A stretch of 64,000 bases of DNA, from assembly GCA_031552825.1 (NCBI GenBank), contig JAVBMD010000007.1:1-64000 (forward strand), given 5' to 3'. The number at the start of each line of letters is the position of its first letter. Within the stretch, counting starts at the first letter, position 1. Shown here one piece after another: positions 1-7,224 of this stretch. A program made the position numbers and the translations under genes. The notes beneath the pieces were generated by a model, which saw only the letters and a program-made list of their open reading frames with translations, was not told the origin of the DNA and did no database searches. This stretch comes from WQXF01 sp031552825. Its GTDB lineage: Bacteria > Bacillota > Clostridia > Christensenellales > Aristaeellaceae.

Positions 1-222
1 GACTATCACCGCCGTCCGGTCTGGGTGACCATCGGCAGCCGCACCTTCGCCGGGTCCATCTACGCGGTGGCCCACGGCGAGGACACCGTGCCGGGCAACA
101 ACTTCGACGGCCAGTTCTGCCTGCACATGCTGAACAGCCGCAACCACGTGAACAACACGATTGACGCGGACCACCAGGCTTGCGTGAAGGAAGCGTACAA
201 CGCGGCGGCCAACAAGCTGTAA
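1..222 (+). CDS. C-terminal end of a secreted-type protein (partial)
   Basis: The reading frame is open from the first base and stops with TAA at 220-222, so only about the last 73 codons are present. The visible part has a conserved-looking stretch, FCLHMLNSRNHVNN, followed by DADHQACVKEAY. I recall this pattern as a C-terminal domain of large Clostridial cell-surface or SH3-domain proteins; that link is from memory and not proven here. No catalytic motif or membrane segment is visible. The ATG at 25 is internal and is not taken as the start. A stem-loop follows 21 bases after the stop. The function is unknown. Confidence 0.6.
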   Translation, partial: DYHRRPVWVTIGSRTFAGSIYAVAHGEDTVPGNNFDGQFCLHMLNSRNHVNNTIDADHQACVKEAYNAAANKL

Positions 223-242
223 GCAAAGAATGAAGCACTGAG

Positions 243-264
243 GGCCACGGCGATTGCCGTGGCC
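243..264 (+). terminator. Stem-loop after the first gene
   Basis: A perfect 9-bp stem (GGCCACGGC / GCCGTGGCC) with a GATT loop lies just downstream of the partial gene. The bases after it are T-rich only further on (TTTTTT near 292), so it may be a weak terminator or an mRNA-stabilising hairpin. Confidence 0.5.
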
Positions 265-297
265 TCGGCTTGTTCAACATCTTTTTTGGGTCGGCAC

Positions 298-499
298 GCG
301 AAGGAGTCCAGGGGGCGGGCTTCGCCCGGCTTCTCGCTTCGCGTCTATCAAAGCAGCGGGGCTTTGCCCGCGAAGGAGTCCAGGGGGCGACCGCAAAGCC
401 CCCTGGCCGTGCCCGCAGGCGCGGAATCCTACCTAGGAGAGGTTATTTCGCTCCCTGCGGGGAGCGACCAGGGCTTTGCGATCGCCCTGGACCTTCGCA
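298..499. repeat. Structured dispersed repeat, family R2, copy a
   Basis: This element fills the gap upstream of the TetR gene. A 20-base unit starting GCGAAGGAGTCC occurs at 298-317 and again at about 370-389. The second unit opens a folded element. Hairpin 1 is CCAGGGGGC (380-388) with GCCCCCTGG (398-406) and the loop GACCGCAAA. A middle stem is CCCGCAGG with CCTGCGGG. Hairpin 2 is CCAGGGC (468-474) with GCCCTGG (484-490). The outer arms GCGAAGG and CCTTCGC can close the whole structure. A second copy at 4811-4942 keeps the fold with compensatory base changes. The first unit at 298 looks like a truncated neighbouring copy. Confidence 0.7.
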
Positions 500-571
500 C
501 CGCAGTTGCATTTGCGTTTCGGCAAAGTTTGCTTTGCATACAAAGGAAACAACCGACGGGAGGTGTCAGCT

Positions 572-1261
572 TTGCGAAAAGGCGAAGCGCGTCGTCAAGA
601 CATTCTGGAGGCCGCGGAGCGGCTGCTTTACGAGCGCGGCTACGAAAACACCTCCGTGCAGGATATCATCGACGAGCTAGGCTTTTCCAAGGGCGGCTTT
701 TATCACCATTTCGAGAGCAAGCTCTCGCTGCTTGAGGCGATCTGCGACGAGCGGGCGCAGCGCTCCTTTGAAATGGGGGAACAGGCCGTGGCGCGCTGCG
801 ACGGCCCCGCCTACGAAAAGCTCAACGCGCTGTTCCGCAGAGCCACGATTTTGCAGACCGATAGCGAGGCGTTTATCAGCCTGTTGCTGCGCGTGGCCTA
901 CCGCGAGGACGGCGCGCTGATGCGCGAGAAAATGAAGCAGCGGCAGCTAGAACTCAACATTCCGCTGATGGATCGCGTGGTGATGGAGGGCATCGCACAG
1001 GGCGTGTTCTATTCGCCGTTCCCGGCGCAGGTGGGCGAGATGGTGCTGCGCCTGTGCATGCAGCTCACCGACGAAATCGCCTTTCTGCTGGCCAAGGCGC
1101 ATCAGAACGCCGAGATTCTCGTGGTGATCTTCGATAAGCTCAAACTCTACCGGCATGCGGTGGAAAACCTGCTGTACGCGCCGTATGGTTCCATCGTCAT
1201 CTTTCAGCTGCAGGAGCTGGAGGAGATTTGCCGCGCGATGCTGGAGCGATCCAGGGATTGA
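572..1261 (+). CDS. TetR/AcrR family transcriptional regulator
   Basis: The predicted protein has 229 residues. The first 50 or so form a TetR helix-turn-helix: RRQDILEAAERLLYERGYENT, then SVQDIIDELGFSKGGFYHHF. The rest is an alpha-helical ligand or dimer domain that I cannot assign. The start is TTG at 572, because GGGAGGTG lies 7 bases upstream; the longer open frame back to 476 has no ribosome site and runs into repeat R2a. No operator could be identified. The next gene is convergent, so it is probably not a direct operon partner, and the regulated target is unknown. Family assignment is firm and the function is open. Confidence 0.9.
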   Translation: MRKGEARRQDILEAAERLLYERGYENTSVQDIIDELGFSKGGFYHHFESKLSLLEAICDERAQRSFEMGEQAVARCDGPAYEKLNALFRRATILQTDSEAFISLLLRVAYREDGALMREKMKQRQLELNIPLMDRVVMEGIAQGVFYSPFPAQVGEMVLRLCMQLTDEIAFLLAKAHQNAEILVVIFDKLKLYRHAVENLLYAPYGSIVIFQLQELEEICRAMLERSRD

Positions 1262-1272
1262 TCCGGAACGAA

Positions 1273-1306
1273 CGATGCTCCCTCGGCAAGCGCCGGGGGA
1301 GCATCG
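1273..1306. terminator. Bidirectional terminator between convergent genes
   Basis: CGATGCTCCC (1273-1282) pairs with GGGAGCATCG (1297-1306). Inner pairs extend this to a stem of about 15 bp with an AAGC loop. CTTTG follows on the plus strand. It lies exactly between the TetR stop and the stop of the convergent lipid kinase gene. Confidence 0.8.
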
Positions 1307-1321
1307 CTTTGTCCGTAAAGG

Positions 1322-2197
1322 TCATTTCGCGGGCATCATCAGCGTCACGTAGGATTGGCCGATGCGCAGCCGCGCGTCCTCCACCGGGACGATTTCTCCA
1401 TCCAGCTGCATTTTCATGCCCGGCGAGGCGATGCGCACCTCGCGGCAGCGGCGGTGCTCCACCAGATCCTTGAGCTGAATGAAGCTGCCGTCAATAAACT
1501 TCGGCAGCAGAAAGGGGATGCGCCAGCGCGAAGGCCAGCGGATGGTGATGACATCCAGCAGGTCGTCGTCCAGACGCGCCATGGGCGCGATGTGCATGCC
1601 GCCGCCGATGTATTGCCCGTTTGCCACCGCCACCAGCAACAGCGGAACGGTTTGCGCCTCGCCGTCGATTTCGAGGGTGAAGGTGCGCGGCTGATAGGTA
1701 AAGATGGTGTGCAACACGCCGTAGAGGTAGGGGATCATGCCGCGGAAGAAGCGCTTTGCCCGGTCGCTGGCGCGCACCACCTCCACATCGAAGCCCGAGC
1801 CGCAGACGTTGAGGAAGACGCGGTCGTTGAGCTGGCACACGTTGACGGCTTTGGTCGGCGCGGCCAGCAGCGCGTCGAGCGCCGCCGCCGGATCCTTGGG
1901 CAGCCCCAGCGCGCGAACAAAATCGTTGCCGGTGCCGCCGGGAATAATGCCCAGCGCGGTATTGGTGCCGATGATGCCGTTGGCGACTTCGAAAGCGGTG
2001 CCGTCGCCGCCGATGCAGAATAGCTGCGCGTCGCCGCGCTCGGCGCAGGCGCGCGCCAATTCGGTGGCATGCCCGGCGTATTCGGTGTATACAATTTCAA
2101 AGTCGGCGCCGCGCCGCGAAAGCTCCGTCTTGATTTGCTCGGCGACCTTGAGCGCTTTGCCGTGTCCGGCGATGCTGTTGACGATGAGGGTGAACAT
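1322..2197 (-). CDS. YegS/BmrU-type diacylglycerol (lipid) kinase
   Basis: The protein has 291 residues, normal for the DAGK catalytic-domain family. The nucleotide-binding signature GGDGT is present near residue 64, preceded by FCI, and PGGTGNDF follows about 20 residues later; both are hallmarks of the family. Members phosphorylate diacylglycerol or related lipids at the inner face of the membrane and recycle lipid for phospholipid synthesis. No signal peptide or membrane span is visible, in keeping with peripheral association. GGAGG sits 10 bases before the ATG. The gene is alone in its transcription unit. Substrate assignment within the family (diacylglycerol or another lipid) is not possible from sequence alone. 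Confidence 0.9.
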   Translation of the reverse strand: MFTLIVNSIAGHGKALKVAEQIKTELSRRGADFEIVYTEYAGHATELARACAERGDAQLFCIGGDGTAFEVANGIIGTNTALGIIPGGTGNDFVRALGLPKDPAAALDALLAAPTKAVNVCQLNDRVFLNVCGSGFDVEVVRASDRAKRFFRGMIPYLYGVLHTIFTYQPRTFTLEIDGEAQTVPLLLVAVANGQYIGGGMHIAPMARLDDDLLDVITIRWPSRWRIPFLLPKFIDGSFIQLKDLVEHRRCREVRIASPGMKMQLDGEIVPVEDARLRIGQSYVTLMMPAK

Positions 2198-2405
2198 TAA
2201 CGGGAATCCTCCTGCAATAGGATGAATGATGGAAAGGCGCGGTTATTGCAATGTGCATAGGATAACACTGCCACTCCCCGTGCGCAAGAGGAAACATGAA
2301 TTATGCATAGCATGCATTGCGCAAAACATCGAAATTCATCCGGTTGTTTTAGAAAAACCTTGGACAAACAAGGAAATGCAATGAAAAATATTTTTTAAAA
2401 AGGGC

Positions 2406-2434
2406 TTGACGAGCTTATTATTATGCGTTATAAT
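2406..2434 (+). promoter_or_regulatory. Sigma-A promoter of the amino acid importer operon
   Basis: TTGACG (2406-2411) and TATAAT (2429-2434) are separated by 17 bases and lie 45 bases before the ATG of the substrate-binding protein gene. Confidence 0.85.
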
Positions 2435-2478
2435 GCCAACATTCCAAATAATAATGCAAACAAGAGGAGGCACCCACT

Positions 2479-3228
2479 ATGAAAAAGATGCTTGCGATAC
2501 TGCTGACCTTGGCCGTTCTGCTGCCCGCCGTCGCGCTGGCTGAAACCCTGACCATGGCGACCAACGCTTCCTTCCCGCCCTATGAGTTCTACGACGGCGA
2601 GAACATCGTGGGCATCGACGCCGAAATTGCCGCCGCGATCTGCGCCAAGCTTGGCTACGAGCTGAAGATCGCCGATATGGAGTTCGATTCGATCATCCCC
2701 GCCATCCAATCCGGCAAGGCCAGCTTCGGCATGGCGGGCATGACCGTGACCGAGGAGCGCGCCCAGCTGATCAACTTCTCCGAGAGCTATGCGACCGGCA
2801 TTCAGGCGGTCATCGTGAAGGAAGGCTCGCCCATCACCAAGGTCAGCGACCTGACCGCCGAGGGCGCCAAGTATACCATCGGCGTGCAGCTCTCCACCAC
2901 CGGCGACCTGTACGCGACTTGGGATATCGAAGAAAAGGGCTTGGGCACCGTTTCTCGCTTCCCCAACGGCAACGACGCCGCCATGGCGCTGCTGGCGGGC
3001 AAGGTGGATTGCGTCATCATCGACAAGGAGCCCGCCAAGGCCTATGTGGCCGCCAACCCGGGGCTCATGGTGCTCGAAACCGAGTACGCGGTGGAGAATT
3101 ACGCCGCTTGTATCGCCAAGGACAACGAGGAGCTGCTCGCCAAGTTCAACACCGCGCTGGAAGAGCTGATCGCCGACGGCACCGTGCAGGCCATCGTCGA
3201 TAAGTACATCCCGGCTGGCAGCAAATAA
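2479..3228 (+). CDS. Polar amino acid ABC transporter, substrate-binding protein
   Basis: This 249-residue protein belongs to the family 3 solute-binding proteins. It has an N-terminal signal peptide ending VALA/E, then the typical opening MATNASFPPYEF and the conserved IVGIDAEIAAAI. The middle contains the binding-lobe pattern FDSIIPAIQSGK and GMTVTEERA. It would capture a polar amino acid outside the cell and deliver it to the permease encoded next. There is no lipobox cysteine at the cleavage site, which is unusual for a monoderm binding protein. GAGGAGG precedes the ATG. A hairpin after the stop may keep this gene expressed above the permease. The exact amino acid cannot be named. Confidence 0.92.
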   Translation: MKKMLAILLTLAVLLPAVALAETLTMATNASFPPYEFYDGENIVGIDAEIAAAICAKLGYELKIADMEFDSIIPAIQSGKASFGMAGMTVTEERAQLINFSESYATGIQAVIVKEGSPITKVSDLTAEGAKYTIGVQLSTTGDLYATWDIEEKGLGTVSRFPNGNDAAMALLAGKVDCVIIDKEPAKAYVAANPGLMVLETEYAVENYAACIAKDNEELLAKFNTALEELIADGTVQAIVDKYIPAGSK

Positions 3229-3265
3229 CCATAGCAAAAGCGCGAAAGCAGCGCTTGGGCAGGCT

Positions 3266-3288
3266 GGGGGAGCGGTTTACCGCCCCCC
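3266..3288 (+). terminator. Intercistronic hairpin after the binding-protein gene
   Basis: GGGGG (3266-3270) pairs with CCCCC and GCGG pairs with CCGC around a TTTA loop, with one bulged A. There is no long U-tract, so partial termination or mRNA protection is more likely than a full stop. Confidence 0.5.
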
Positions 3289-3321
3289 GCCTTTCCGCGT
3301 TGAAGGATGGGAGGCGATGGC

Positions 3322-4062
3322 GTGCCGGGAATTGTGACATGGTTCGAAGGCGTGAAGGCCGAGTTTATACTGAATTTTATCAATAAAAACCGCTGGAAAT
3401 TGCTCGTGGACGGGCTGCAAAACACGCTGGTGATAACGCTGGTGGCCGGCCTGATGGGCGTACTCATCGGGATCGTGATGGCGACGGTGCGCACCACTTG
3501 GGATAAGACCGGGAGCACCATGCGCAAAGGCTTGCCCCGCACGCTGCTGCTGATCGCGGATCGCATCTGCCGCCTTTATATCACCGTCATCCGCGGCACG
3601 CCGGTCGTGATCCAGTTGATGATTATGTATTACGTAATCTTTGCTTCCTCGAGCAACGGCGTGTTGGTGGCCATACTGGCCTTCGGCCTCAATTCCGGCG
3701 CGTATGTGTCGGAGATTTTCCGGGGCGGCATCATGTCGATCGATAAGGGGCAGTTTGAGGCGGGACGCAGCCTTGGCCTCAACTACGTGCAGACGATGAT
3801 CCGCATCATCGCGCCGCAGGTGCTCAAGACCGTTTTGCCCACGCTGGCCAATGAGTTCATCGTGCTGCTAAAGGAGACCTCGGTGGCGGGCTATGTCGCC
3901 GTGGCGGACTTGACCTTTGGCGGCAACCGGATCCGGGGCGTTACGTACTCGGCCTTCATGCCGCTGATCGCCGTGGCGCTGATCTACCTTGTGCTGGTTG
4001 TGTTCCTGAGTTGGCTGGTGAGCAAGCTGGAAAGGAGGCTTCGGCAGAGTGATAACCGTTAA
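3322..4062 (+). CDS. Polar amino acid ABC transporter, permease
   Basis: The protein has about 246 residues in the HisM/GlnP permease family. Several hydrophobic segments are visible (around LVITLVAGLMGVLIGIV, IQLMIMYYVIF and the C-terminal LIAVALIYLVLVVFL). The coupling-loop EAA motif reads EAGRSLGLNYVQTM. The conserved VIRGTP pattern precedes the second membrane segment. I prefer GTG at 3322, because GGGAGG ends 7 bases before it; ATG at 3307 is in frame but has almost no ribosome site. The gene overlaps the ATPase gene by 14 bases, so translation is probably coupled. It forms the channel of the importer whose binding protein is encoded just upstream. Confidence 0.9.
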   Translation: MPGIVTWFEGVKAEFILNFINKNRWKLLVDGLQNTLVITLVAGLMGVLIGIVMATVRTTWDKTGSTMRKGLPRTLLLIADRICRLYITVIRGTPVVIQLMIMYYVIFASSSNGVLVAILAFGLNSGAYVSEIFRGGIMSIDKGQFEAGRSLGLNYVQTMIRIIAPQVLKTVLPTLANEFIVLLKETSVAGYVAVADLTFGGNRIRGVTYSAFMPLIAVALIYLVLVVFLSWLVSKLERRLRQSDNR

Positions 4063-4771
4063 GAATTTGCAGAAGTCCTTTGATAACCTTCAGGTGCTTC
4101 GGGGCATCGATCAGCATATCGCGCCCAATGAAAAAACCGTTATCATCGGCCCTTCCGGCAGCGGGAAGAGCACCTTTTTGCGCTGCCTGAACCTGCTGGA
4201 GCAGCCCACCGGCGGGCAAATCTTCTTCGAGGGGACGGAGATCACCTCGCCCGCGTGCGATATCAACCGCGTCCGCGCGAGGATGGGCATGGTGTTCCAG
4301 CAGTTCAACCTGTTCCCGCACCTCAAGGTCGTCGACAACATCACGCTGGCGCCGGTGATGCTCAAGGTGTACGACAAGCGGCAGGCGCAGGAGAAGGCGA
4401 TGGCGCTGCTGCAGCGCATCGGCCTAGCCGACAAGGCACAGGCCTACCCCGCGCAGCTCTCCGGCGGGCAGAAGCAGCGCATCGCCATCGTGCGTGCGCT
4501 GGCGATGGAGCCGGAGGTAATGCTCTTCGACGAGCCGACCTCGGCGCTCGACCCGGAGATGGTCGGCGAGGTGCTGGACGTGATGAAGCAGCTGGCGATC
4601 GACGGCATGACGATGGTGGTGGTGACCCACGAGATGGGCTTTGCCCGCGAGGTGGGCGACCGCGTGCTGTTTATGGATGAAGGGCTGGTGGTGGAGGAAG
4701 GCACGCCGGAGCAGCTTTTCGGCAATCCCCAGCAAGCGCGCACGCAGGATTTTTTGCGCAAGGTTCTGTGA
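4049..4771 (+). CDS. Polar amino acid ABC transporter, ATP-binding protein
   Basis: The 240-residue ATPase is of the GlnQ/HisP type. It contains Walker A GPSGSGKST near residue 35, the Q-loop FQQFNLFPHL, the signature LSGGQKQR, Walker B VMLFDEPTSALD and the H-loop VTHEMGFA. These are all the residues needed for ATP hydrolysis. The start is GTG at 4049, with AAAGGAGG 10 bases upstream. It overlaps the permease gene by 14 bases and closes the three-gene importer operon. It works at the inner face of the membrane to drive uptake of a polar amino acid. Confidence 0.95.
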   Translation: MITVKNLQKSFDNLQVLRGIDQHIAPNEKTVIIGPSGSGKSTFLRCLNLLEQPTGGQIFFEGTEITSPACDINRVRARMGMVFQQFNLFPHLKVVDNITLAPVMLKVYDKRQAQEKAMALLQRIGLADKAQAYPAQLSGGQKQRIAIVRALAMEPEVMLFDEPTSALDPEMVGEVLDVMKQLAIDGMTMVVVTHEMGFAREVGDRVLFMDEGLVVEEGTPEQLFGNPQQARTQDFLRKVL

Positions 4772-4810
4772 TTTAACTGAGCAAAAGCATTTACCTTCGC
4801 GTGCGGCGCT

Positions 4811-4942
4811 GCGAAGGTTTCCAAAGGGCGACCGCAAAGCCCTTTGGTCGCACGTGAGGGCGAAATGCCAGCTTAAGGGCAGGCGTTTCGTGCCTGCGAG
4901 CACGACCGGAGGGCTTTCCGGTCGCCCTCCGGCCACCTTCGG
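4811..4942. repeat. Structured dispersed repeat, family R2, copy b
   Basis: This lies between the amino acid importer and the SH3 gene. It opens with GCGAAGG and has hairpin 1 CCAAAGGGC (4821-4829) with GCCCTTTGG (4839-4847); the loop GACCGCAAA is identical to that of copy a. A middle imperfect stem follows, and then hairpin 2, CCGGAGGGC (4906-4914) with GCCCTCCGG (4924-4932). CCTTCG follows. Where the stems differ from copy a, both arms have changed together, which supports a conserved folded structure. Confidence 0.75.
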
Positions 4943-5000
4943 GGGCGCACCAATGCTGCTTCATACAGCAATGCTTTTTGCCTGTACTTACCAGCGCCGG

Positions 5001-5029
5001 TTGACATCCCGGCGCTTTCTTGTTACAAT
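5001..5029 (+). promoter_or_regulatory. Sigma-A promoter of the SH3-domain gene
   Basis: TTGACA (5001-5006) and TACAAT (5024-5029) with a 17-base spacer lie about 35 bases before the ATG at 5064. Confidence 0.85.
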
Positions 5030-5063
5030 GAACAAGACGAATTGTAGTACAGAGGAGCGCATC

Positions 5064-6335
5064 ATGAAAAGCAATGTGAAATGCCTGTCGGCCTTGCTCG
5101 CGCTGTGCCTGATGCTGAGCGGCTGGGCGGCGCTGCCCGCGCTGGCCGGGGATTACATGGTGGCGGTTGTGACCAATCCCAACGAACAACGGCTGCATTT
5201 GCGCGCCGAACCCAAATCCGGCGCGCAATCGCTGGGGCTGTATTATACCGGCACGGTGGTGACGGTGTACGATCAAACCAACAAGGACTGGTGGCAGGTG
5301 CAGATCGGTTCGCGCACCGGCTACATGCTGGCCAAGTACCTTACGCCCTGCGGCCTGCAGAGAGGCTACGACTACGCGGCGCTCCAGCGGGTGGGCGACA
5401 AACGCCCCATCGGCACCGTCAACAACCCCAGAGCGACGGATCGCCTGAACCTGCGCGACAGGCCGTCGGAAACCGCCAAAGGGCTTGGGAAATACAATAA
5501 CGGCACGCTGGTGACTATCGAGGGTGTTTTCGGGGATTGGTATCACGTGCTGGTGGACGACGGCGACTACAAGCAAAGCGGCTTCATGATGGCGAAGTAT
5601 GTGCTGGCCAGCGTCGAGCCGGTCGCCGGCGCTGCCGCGCCGAAGCCGTCGGGCGATACGGGCGTGTACGCCGTGGTCAACAACGGGAACAATGTTGACC
5701 GCCTCAACCTGCGCGCGGATCCACTGGAAGCCAGCGCGTCGCTGGGTAAGTTCTATAGCGGCACGCCCGTGGAGGTGCTTGCGGAGCTCAAGGGCTGGAC
5801 CAAGGTGCGCGTCAACAACACCATCGGCTACATGAACAACAGGTATGTGGTGCGCGATGATTTGACGCAGTGGGTTCTCGCGCCGGATTGTTGCGAGGTG
5901 CGGACGTCCGGCGTAACGCTGCGCGCGGCGCCCAACGAAAACGCCAAAGCGGTGTTGAAGCAGGGGAACAGCTTCTGGGCAGTGGAGATTTTAGGCCGGG
6001 CGGGCACATGGGTGAAGGTGCGGGTGGAGAACCAAACCGGCTATCTGCCGATCAACGCACTGGGAAACTTCCATCGCGAGGCGGATTGGGGCGCGTACCA
6101 AGGCAGACACTTCGGCATCGTGGTCAACCCCAGCCTGCGCGACCGCCTGTACCTGCGCGAGCAGCCCACCGAGAAAGCCCGCGCGATGGGGCAATACTTT
6201 AGCGGCACGCTGGTGGAGCTCATCGAGGAGGCGGCGCAAAACGGCTGGTATCACGTGCGGGTCAGCGGAATGACGGGCTATATGCGCGCCGAATACATCG
6301 AGCGGATCATTCCGGGCGACATCTCCAAGGGCTAA
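5064..6335 (+). CDS. Secreted protein with five bacterial SH3 (SH3b) repeats
   Basis: The 423-residue protein starts with a signal peptide (KSNVKCLSALLALCLMLSG up to ALAGDY). Five SH3b-type units follow, recognisable by a repeated pattern of LxLRAxP, a GTVVTV-like strand, WxxVxV and GYM. They begin near residues 35, 120, 205, 285 and 355, and the fourth is the most divergent. There is no catalytic domain, so the protein probably binds peptidoglycan or another wall component and modulates or anchors something else. Nothing in it looks like a sortase motif. The start is ATG at 5064 with GAGGAG upstream; the longer frame back to 4641 overlaps the importer ATPase and is rejected. Its stop overlaps the stop of the convergent ylbJ-like gene by 4 bases. 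Confidence 0.85.
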   Translation: MKSNVKCLSALLALCLMLSGWAALPALAGDYMVAVVTNPNEQRLHLRAEPKSGAQSLGLYYTGTVVTVYDQTNKDWWQVQIGSRTGYMLAKYLTPCGLQRGYDYAALQRVGDKRPIGTVNNPRATDRLNLRDRPSETAKGLGKYNNGTLVTIEGVFGDWYHVLVDDGDYKQSGFMMAKYVLASVEPVAGAAAPKPSGDTGVYAVVNNGNNVDRLNLRADPLEASASLGKFYSGTPVEVLAELKGWTKVRVNNTIGYMNNRYVVRDDLTQWVLAPDCCEVRTSGVTLRAAPNENAKAVLKQGNSFWAVEILGRAGTWVKVRVENQTGYLPINALGNFHREADWGAYQGRHFGIVVNPSLRDRLYLREQPTEKARAMGQYFSGTLVELIEEAAQNGWYHVRVSGMTGYMRAEYIERIIPGDISKG

Positions 6336-7174
6336 CAGAATAACCAGATGAGCCCCGCCGCCAGCGCCGCGTGTACAAGCCGCGCGCAGATCAGCACCCA
6401 ACCGCGCACGCCGACCGGCGAAAGGAAGGTCAGGTTCTGTGCGAGGATCGAAAGGCCGCTGAAGGAGGCCGTGGCGGCCATCGCCATCAGCGTGGCGCGC
6501 GCCGGAAAACCCAGCGACGCCAGCGCGGCGGAGCCACCGGCCATCTCCAGCGCGGCGTGGAGAATGGCAGCGGGAAGCGCTCCCAGCCCCGGCAGTGCGC
6601 AGGGCAGCAGCTTCGCGGCCACCGTACACACCGCGATGCAGCCGCCCACGGCCAGCGAAGCCTGCGCCGCGCCGGTTACCGCCTCGCCGAAGGACAAACG
6701 AACAGGCCGCGCCGATGGTTTTACGATTGGCGCGGCTTTTTTTGCGCCCTGCGCCTCGTCGCGCAGAAACGGCGCGAACAATCCGCCGGTGAGCAACGCG
6801 CCGCCCCAATGCGCCAGCAGCAGCGGCCAGCCCGCGCGCGGCGCATCCATCCAGAGCGGCAGCGTACTCAGCAGGAACATCGGGCTCACGGTGCCGGTGA
6901 GGCAGGCCAGCCGCTCGGCGCGCGCGCGCGAGAGCCCGCCGCTGGCACGGCGCAGCGCGATCAGCTTTGCGCCGGTCGGCGAGCCGCCCAATAGCGCCAG
7001 CAGCGTCAGCGGCGCGCCGGTGGCGGCCAGCAGCTGGCAGCACACCAAGTATGGAAACAGTGCGGGCAGCACCGACGTCGCCCAGATTTTGAAGCCGTGC
7101 AGCGCCGCCCCGGCGGCGGCGGCGGGGAAGAGCACCATGCAGGCCAGCAATAGCCCCGCGAGGATCGCAAGCAA
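6332..7174 (-). CDS. YlbJ-like sporulation integral membrane protein
   Basis: The 280-residue protein is almost wholly hydrophobic, with about seven to eight membrane segments. Its N-terminal pattern (hydrophobic helix, GFKIWATSVLPALFPYLV, then GGSPTGAKL) matches my memory of B. subtilis YlbJ and the nucleoside-recognition (Gate) fold. It sits directly next to ylbM, as in Bacilli. It is about 100 residues shorter than usual YlbJ. The start chosen is TTG at 7174, with GGGAGGG about 6 bases upstream; that ribosome site is part of a terminator-like hairpin. In-frame sequence upstream overlaps the tmcAL gene and lacks a good start. A role in spore formation is inferred from the family only. Confidence 0.7.
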   Translation of the reverse strand: MLAILAGLLLACMVLFPAAAAGAALHGFKIWATSVLPALFPYLVCCQLLAATGAPLTLLALLGGSPTGAKLIALRRASGGLSRARAERLACLTGTVSPMFLLSTLPLWMDAPRAGWPLLLAHWGGALLTGGLFAPFLRDEAQGAKKAAPIVKPSARPVRLSFGEAVTGAAQASLAVGGCIAVCTVAAKLLPCALPGLGALPAAILHAALEMAGGSAALASLGFPARATLMAMAATASFSGLSILAQNLTFLSPVGVRGWVLICARLVHAALAAGLIWLFC

Positions 7175-7209
7175 AAAAATCCCTCCCGCACACGGTATGT
7201 GGGGGAGGG
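7173..7209 (-). terminator. Terminator-like hairpin after tmcAL that contains the ylbJ ribosome site
   Basis: Read on the minus strand, CCCTCCC (7209-7203) pairs with GGGAGGG (7187-7181) and CACA pairs with TGTG. A run of seven Ts (7179-7173) follows. The 3' arm is also the best ribosome-binding site for the TTG start of the downstream gene. Confidence 0.7.
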
Positions 7210-7224
7210 GCGGGGTAGTATAGG

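Noticed and set aside
4641..5063. Upstream extension of the SH3-domain gene to 4641
   Set aside because: It overlaps the importer ATPase gene and repeat R2b; a promoter, ribosome site and signal peptide all mark 5064 as the start.
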